27,332 nt of DNA from Fimenecus sp964457415. Its GTDB lineage: Bacteria > Bacillota > Clostridia > Oscillospirales > Acutalibacteraceae. A model generated the notes under the pieces. The model made no database searches, was not told where the DNA came from, and saw only the letters and a program-made list of their open reading frames with translations. Where the stretch lies: NCBI GenBank assembly GCA_964457415.1, contig CAYWFB010000016.1, forward strand, positions 1 to 27,332, written 5' to 3'. Shown one piece after another: positions 22,547 to 27,332 of this stretch. Positions within the stretch are counted from its first letter, which is position 1. Every line of letters starts with the position of its first letter. A program made the position numbers and the translations under genes.

Positions 22547-23776
22547 TTAATTGTCAGTTGTTTTCTTTGAAACATAACCGCCCACAACTGTGATTGCGGT
22601 TTTTCTGCCTTCTTCTTCAAGAACTATATTTGTGTCACCGTAAAGCTCAAGCTGAAGTTTCTGTGCGGCAAGAGGATAGTCAACAATCCAAATCCACGCA
22701 GTTGAACGTGAAGAATAGCCATAGCGCGTATCGGGAGTTGGCATTGTAACCTCTGTGATTTCAAACCTTGCCCAACCGCCTGAAACTGCCTGTGTCGCAT
22801 AAGAGAGAATTGCCTTTTGACTGACATTTGTTCTTACATTTGCAAGAATAACATCGGCAACCTCGTTGATTTCAGAAAGTGATGCATCAAGGCATTTTTC
22901 AATGAGGGCATTAATAACCTGACGCTGACGTGCCACACGGCTGACATCACCGTTGGAATCTGTATATCTTACTCGGCTGAAAGCGAGAGCCTGTTCACCG
23001 GTTAGAAGAACGTCTTCACCTGAGGGAACAAACGCAATGTGTCCTGTCTCTTTACCTGCATTGAGATAGTTCGCAACATATTTAGGCACATCAACCTTTA
23101 CACCACCCAAGATGTCAATAACCTGAGTGAATGAGTCAAAATCAACGAGCACATAACCGTCAATTTCAATTTTATAATCATTTTCAAGTGTTTCAACAAG
23201 ATATGCCGGGCCACCGTTTGCACAAGCCGCATTAAGCTTTGCGTAACGGTCAAACTGGTCCATATAGGTATAGCTGTCACGCATAAATGAAACGAGCTTT
23301 ATTGTTTCGTTTACTTTATCAATTGAAACCATAATCATAGCGTCAGTATTACCCTTGTCAGTAATACTTGTTCTGCCGTCTTGCTCTGCAGAAGCGTCGC
23401 TTCCGATGAGAAGAATATTGATGACATTTTCATTACTCATCTTGTCGCCACCGTTAGTAGCCCAATTCTTGAGAATTTCTTTGAAGTCACTACCTGTTGC
23501 ATCGTCCATTTCGGCAAAGTCAAGAGTTTCGTCTTCTTTCTCAACGAATTCTTGTGTGGGACTGATTGTTGTGGATTCATCTTCAACGATATCAATAAGA
23601 CCTAATTTATGAATAATAAATCCGCCCACCGCAAGCACAACTACAAGAATAAGTGAAATAATGGGAAGAATAATTAAAAGTGCCTTCTTTTTTCTCTTCT
23701 TTTTCTTATCCTCGGGAGTTTGCTCAGCAGTTTCTTCTGTTTCAATTTCTGTTAATTCTTTCTTGTTGTCTTCCAT
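22547..23776 (-). CDS. LCP (LytR-CpsA-Psr) family cell-wall ligase
   Basis: A 409-residue protein expected to attach secondary polymers such as teichoic acid or capsule to peptidoglycan using undecaprenyl-phosphate-linked donors. It has an acidic then Lys-rich cytoplasmic head (1-31), a membrane helix (about 32-55), a linker rich in Asp/Glu/Thr (about 60-95) and the LCP domain (about 115-290). Conserved elements are LLIGSDAS, TDAMIMVSID, VSFMRDSY, NGGPAYLVETLE, ILGGVKVDVP, SRVRYTDSNGD and RVARQRQVI, which contain the lipid-phosphate-binding arginines. AAAGGAAAG precedes the start. Confidence 0.92.
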   Translation of the reverse strand: MEDNKKELTEIETEETAEQTPEDKKKKRKKKALLIILPIISLILVVVLAVGGFIIHKLGLIDIVEDESTTISPTQEFVEKEDETLDFAEMDDATGSDFKEILKNWATNGGDKMSNENVINILLIGSDASAEQDGRTSITDKGNTDAMIMVSIDKVNETIKLVSFMRDSYTYMDQFDRYAKLNAACANGGPAYLVETLENDYKIEIDGYVLVDFDSFTQVIDILGGVKVDVPKYVANYLNAGKETGHIAFVPSGEDVLLTGEQALAFSRVRYTDSNGDVSRVARQRQVINALIEKCLDASLSEINEVADVILANVRTNVSQKAILSYATQAVSGGWARFEITEVTMPTPDTRYGYSSRSTAWIWIVDYPLAAQKLQLELYGDTNIVLEEEGRKTAITVVGGYVSKKTTDN

Positions 23777-23815
23777 AATATCTTTCCTTTCACAAGCAGA
23801 AAAAATTATTATAAA

Positions 23816-26341
23816 TTATTCCTCGTTAGCACCCTCTGTTGCTTTAACTGTTTCGGTTTCTTCTGTTTCGTCCTCGTGCTGGGCGAGTGAAATTGTAACA
23901 ACCTTTTCGCCCTCTTTCGTCTTCATAAGAATAACACCCTTTGAAGGACGATTGCATTCTCTTACCTGCTCTGCAGGAAGACGGATAATAATACCGTCAG
24001 AAGAAATCATAATGATATCTTGGGTCTCATCTACCATTTCAATAGCACAAACCTCGCCGTACTGCTCTGTATGGTAGTTTGTAAGACCCTTACCGCCACG
24101 GTTCTGTACGCGATAGTTAGAAACATCGCTTCGTCTGCCGTAGCCCTTTTCGCTGATTGTGAGTACCTTACCCTCGTCACCGAAGATAACCATTCCCACA
24201 ACCTCGTCACCCTCACCGAGAGTAATAGCACGGACACCACGAGCAGTTCTGCCGATTGCTCTTGCGTCATTTTCATTGAAGCAGATGCTCATACCCTTGC
24301 GTGTTGCAACCATAAGGTTCTGCTCACCGTCGGTAAGCTTAACCCAACGGAGCTCGTCGCCCTCATCAAGATTGATTGCGATAATACCGCTCTTACGGAT
24401 ATTCTTGTAAGCATCAAGCTCTGTTCTTTTGATAATACCATTCTTTGTAGCCATACAAAGATAATATTTATCCTCGCCAAAATCAGGTACACGAAGCATT
24501 GCAGTAACCTTTTCTTCTGCAGTAATCGGAAGAATATTTACAATGTTCATACCCTTACTGTTTCTTGTTCCCTCGGGGATTTCATAGCCCTTAAGACGAT
24601 ACATTTTACCCTCTGAGGTGAAGAAGAGAATGTAATCGTGAGATGAGCAGATAAACATTGTTTCTGCAACATCCTCTTCGCGACGGCTCATACCCTTGAT
24701 ACCCTTACCGCCACGGCGCTGAACCTGATAGGTTTCAACGGGCTGACGCTTGATGTAACCCATCTTAGTGAGAGTATAAACGCAATCCTCTTCTGCAATA
24801 AGGTCTTCAATGTCAACCTCACCGAGAACATTTGAAATTTCAGTTCTTCTCTCATCATTGTATTTTTTGCCAATTACTGAAAGCTCGTCCTTTAAGATTT
24901 CCTTAACCTTTGTTTCGGAGCCGAGAATTTCAAGATATTCAGCGATTTTTGCTCTTAATTCGTCACGCTCTGCAATAATCTTGAGAATTTCAAGACCTGC
25001 CAACTGACCAAGACGGAATGCAACGATTGCGGCTGCCTGTGGCTCGTCGAAATCGAATTTTTCCATAATTGCAGTCTTAGCCTCTGCCTGACCGCCCTTA
25101 CATCCACGGATTGTTGCAATAATTTCATCAACAATATCAATTGCACGAGCAAGACCCTCGAGAATATGCTCTCTTGCCTGAGCTTTGTTAAGGTCGTACT
25201 GTGTTCTTCTTGTGATAACTTCACACTGGAACTTGATATATTCTTCAATAATCTGTTTAAGTGTGAGGATTTTCGGCTCACCGTTTACGAGGGCAAGCTG
25301 AATAATACCATAAGAAATCTGAAGCTGTGTCATCTGATAAAGCTGATTGAGCACAACCTGTGGGTTGGCGTCACGCTTTAAGTCAATAACTATTCTCATA
25401 CCGCCACCGCGCTTTGATGAATAGTCGTTGATGTCAGAAAGACCCTCAATTCTCTTATCCTTATGCAAATCTGCAATAGACTCAATAAGTCTTGCCTTAT
25501 TTACCTGATAGGGAAGCTCTGTAATTATAATCTGGAAACGACCGTTTCTCTCGTTTTCAACAATTTCGGCACGGCCACGAAGTGTAATCTTGCCACGACC
25601 TGTTGCATAAGCCGCACGGATACCAGCTCGTCCCATAATAATACCACTTGTTGGGAAGTCAGGTCCCTTGATGTGCTCCATAATATCGTCGAGCTCTGCA
25701 TCGGGATTATCGATTACGCAGGAGATACCGTCAACCAATTCACCAAGGTTATGAGGTGGAATATTTGTAGCCATACCAACAGCAATACCTGTTGAACCGT
25801 TTGCAAGAAGATTTGGGTATCTTGACGGCAAAACGGTGGGCTCTTTAAGACGGTCGTCATAGTTAGTTGTGAAATCAACGGTATCCTTGTCGATATTTGT
25901 AAGCATTTCAAGAGCGATTTTACTCATTCTTGACTCTGTGTAACGGTATGCAGCGGGTGGGTCACCGTCAACTGAACCGAAGTTACCATGACCATCAACA
26001 AGAACATATCTCATTGAGAAATCCTGTGCAAGACGAACCATTGCATCATAAACTGATGCGTCACCATGGGGGTGGTATCTACCAAGCACTGAACCAACTG
26101 TGTCGGCGCACTTACGGTGGGGCTTGTCAGGATAAAGTGAATTTTCATACATTGTATAAAGTATTCTTCTATGAACAGGCTTTAAACCGTCACGCACATC
26201 GGGAAGTGCACGTGATGTAATAACAGACATTGAGTAGTTAAGGAAAGATGTTTTCATTTCCTTATTAATCTCAACATTTATAATATTCTGTTCTTCAAGT
26301 GGTGTGTAACCACCCAAATTCTGATTGTTAGCTTTACTCAT
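23816..26341 (-). CDS. gyrA: DNA gyrase subunit A
   Basis: The 841-residue cutting and rejoining subunit of gyrase, which introduces negative supercoils with GyrB. The catalytic Tyr lies in AAYRYTESRM. The quinolone region reads HPHGDASVYD: the E. coli Ser83 position is Ala, as in Mycobacterium tuberculosis, while Asp87 is kept. The C-terminal wrapping domain has six repeated blades and starts with the GyrA box QRRGGKG; a second NRGGKG lies in a later blade. The tail is Glu/Thr-rich. ATG 26341 is preferred over 26359 because AGAGGT lies just before it. Only 27 nt separate it from gyrB. Confidence 0.97.
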   Translation of the reverse strand: MSKANNQNLGGYTPLEEQNIINVEINKEMKTSFLNYSMSVITSRALPDVRDGLKPVHRRILYTMYENSLYPDKPHRKCADTVGSVLGRYHPHGDASVYDAMVRLAQDFSMRYVLVDGHGNFGSVDGDPPAAYRYTESRMSKIALEMLTNIDKDTVDFTTNYDDRLKEPTVLPSRYPNLLANGSTGIAVGMATNIPPHNLGELVDGISCVIDNPDAELDDIMEHIKGPDFPTSGIIMGRAGIRAAYATGRGKITLRGRAEIVENERNGRFQIIITELPYQVNKARLIESIADLHKDKRIEGLSDINDYSSKRGGGMRIVIDLKRDANPQVVLNQLYQMTQLQISYGIIQLALVNGEPKILTLKQIIEEYIKFQCEVITRRTQYDLNKAQAREHILEGLARAIDIVDEIIATIRGCKGGQAEAKTAIMEKFDFDEPQAAAIVAFRLGQLAGLEILKIIAERDELRAKIAEYLEILGSETKVKEILKDELSVIGKKYNDERRTEISNVLGEVDIEDLIAEEDCVYTLTKMGYIKRQPVETYQVQRRGGKGIKGMSRREEDVAETMFICSSHDYILFFTSEGKMYRLKGYEIPEGTRNSKGMNIVNILPITAEEKVTAMLRVPDFGEDKYYLCMATKNGIIKRTELDAYKNIRKSGIIAINLDEGDELRWVKLTDGEQNLMVATRKGMSICFNENDARAIGRTARGVRAITLGEGDEVVGMVIFGDEGKVLTISEKGYGRRSDVSNYRVQNRGGKGLTNYHTEQYGEVCAIEMVDETQDIIMISSDGIIIRLPAEQVRECNRPSKGVILMKTKEGEKVVTISLAQHEDETEETETVKATEGANEE

Positions 26342-26368
26342 TTTTTTACCTCTTATCAAATGTTAAGA

Positions 26369-27332
26369 TTAAATATCCAAATTCTGTACGTACTTTGCGT
26401 TTTTCTCAATGAAATCTCTTCTGGGTTCAACCTTGTCACCCATAAGAATTGAGAAGGTTTCGTCTGCTTCCATAGCATCTTCAAGAGTTACACGAAGCAT
26501 TGTGCGGGTTGCGGGGTCCATAGTTGTTTCCCACAACTGCTCGGGGTCCATTTCACCAAGACCTTTGTAACGCTGAATGTCACAATTTCCGCCCATTTCT
26601 TCAAGGAATGCATCTCTCTGCTCATCAGAGAAAGCATATTCGTGTCGCTTGCCCTTACTTACCTTAAAAAGTGGTGGCTGTGCAATATAAATATATCCGC
26701 CGTCAATCAAATCTCTCATATATCTGAAGAAGAATGTGAGAAGAAGTGTTCTGATATGCTGACCGTCAACGTCGGCATCGGCCATAATAACAATTTTGTG
26801 ATAACGGAGTTTTTGAATATTGAATTCTTCACCGATACCCGTACCAAGAGCAGTAACAACAGGTGTTAATTTGTCATTACCAATAACCTTATCAATTCTT
26901 GCCTTTTCAACGTTGAGCATTTTACCCCAAAGAGGAAGAATTGCCTGAATTCTGTTATCTCTTCCTTCTTTAGCAGAACCGCCCGCAGAGTCACCCTCGA
27001 CGATAAAAATTTCAGTGTTTTCAGGATTTTTATCGATACAGTCTGCAAGTTTACCGGGAAGTGAGTTGCCTTCAAGTGCTGATTTTCTTCTTGCACTGTC
27101 TCTTGCTTTTCTTGCAGCCTCACGAGCGCGTGATGCATCAAGTGCTTTATTGAAAATTGCCTTCGCTGCACTTGGATTTTCTTCAAAATATGTCATTAAC
27201 TTATCGTAAATCATTTTTGATACGATAGTCTGCATTTCTGTGTTACCTAACTTACCTTTTGTCTGACCTTCAAATTCAGCTTCAGTAAGTTTAACGCTGA
27301 TAACAGCTGTAAGACCTTCACGAACGTCATCA
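26369..27332 (-). CDS. gyrB: DNA gyrase subunit B, C-terminal half (cut by window end)
   Basis: The reading frame stays open to the last base, so only the C-terminal 321 residues are seen and the ATPase domain lies outside. What is present is the end of the transducer domain (DDVREGLTAVISVKL, then EGQTKGKLGN), the TOPRIM domain with EGDSAGGSAKEGRD and the metal-binding DADVDGQHIRTLLLTF, and the C-terminal GyrA-contact segment with RYKGLGEMDPEQLWETTMDP. The ending YVQNLDI is typical of GyrB rather than ParE. The adjacent gyrA in the same direction supports this. The start is outside the window. Confidence 0.97.
   Translation of the reverse strand, partial: DDVREGLTAVISVKLTEAEFEGQTKGKLGNTEMQTIVSKMIYDKLMTYFEENPSAAKAIFNKALDASRAREAARKARDSARRKSALEGNSLPGKLADCIDKNPENTEIFIVEGDSAGGSAKEGRDNRIQAILPLWGKMLNVEKARIDKVIGNDKLTPVVTALGTGIGEEFNIQKLRYHKIVIMADADVDGQHIRTLLLTFFFRYMRDLIDGGYIYIAQPPLFKVSKGKRHEYAFSDEQRDAFLEEMGGNCDIQRYKGLGEMDPEQLWETTMDPATRTMLRVTLEDAMEADETFSILMGDKVEPRRDFIEKNAKYVQNLDI

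Noticed and set aside
24020..24616. 198-codon plus-strand frame inside gyrA
   Set aside because: It lies entirely antisense to conserved gyrase sequence, and its composition is what antisense of that gene would give.

Overview
The window reads as chromosomal DNA from a low-to-mid GC Gram-positive anaerobe of the Clostridia. A gut member of the Oscillospiraceae/Ruminococcaceae is my best guess. Support comes from Firmicutes-type AGGAGG/AGGTGAT ribosome binding sites, several TTG starts, a clostridial FHA-SEDS-PBP cluster, a CD1247-type Cys-rich protein beside efp, MecA, LCP and CPBP proteins, and hairpin-rich intergenic repeats of a kind seen in gut clostridia. The genus cannot be fixed from the sequence alone.

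Layout. 1-2570: an array of small hairpins, a promoter, and a GH2 beta-galactosidase-type enzyme with a strong terminator. 2571-3837: an XRE regulator with palindromes in front of it, an interspersed repeat, and a reverse-strand AlkD-like repair protein. 4003-7565: a cell-wall growth operon (tandem-FHA membrane protein, SEDS glycosyltransferase, penicillin-binding protein), with a second hairpin array between the first two genes. 7621-8882: a reverse-strand DMT exporter and a winged-helix gene remnant. 8870-12320: an accessory-looking region. It holds a LytTR regulator paired with a membrane protein that has a large ectodomain, a roughly 400-base stretch without a secure gene, and a divergent XRE repressor / zinc-ribbon membrane protein pair with clear palindromic operators. 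12408-13643: rpe and a convergent mecA.

13743-17587 is the most unusual part: a tightly overlapping four-gene operon. It encodes homologues of the three integral membrane subunits of the Rnf/Nqr complex in the order D-E-A, followed by a membrane-anchored glycosidase-like (DUF4015-type) protein. RnfC, RnfG and RnfB are absent from the operon. By my manual alignment, three of the four cysteines that hold the intramembrane [2Fe-2S] cluster are replaced, and the RnfD flavin-attachment motif is degenerate. The D-like and E-like proteins carry long, oppositely charged C-terminal tails. I read this as an Rnf-derived membrane core that has lost its standard electron path and been put to another use, possibly at the envelope. 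It is the best candidate here for an undescribed system.

17602-18754: efp with its own promoter and the CD1247-type protein, closed by a bidirectional terminator. 18769-27332: a continuous reverse-strand housekeeping run, transcribed in the order gyrB (cut by the window end), gyrA, LCP, CPBP protease, tadA, mnmE, mrp, with gaps of at most 43 bases.
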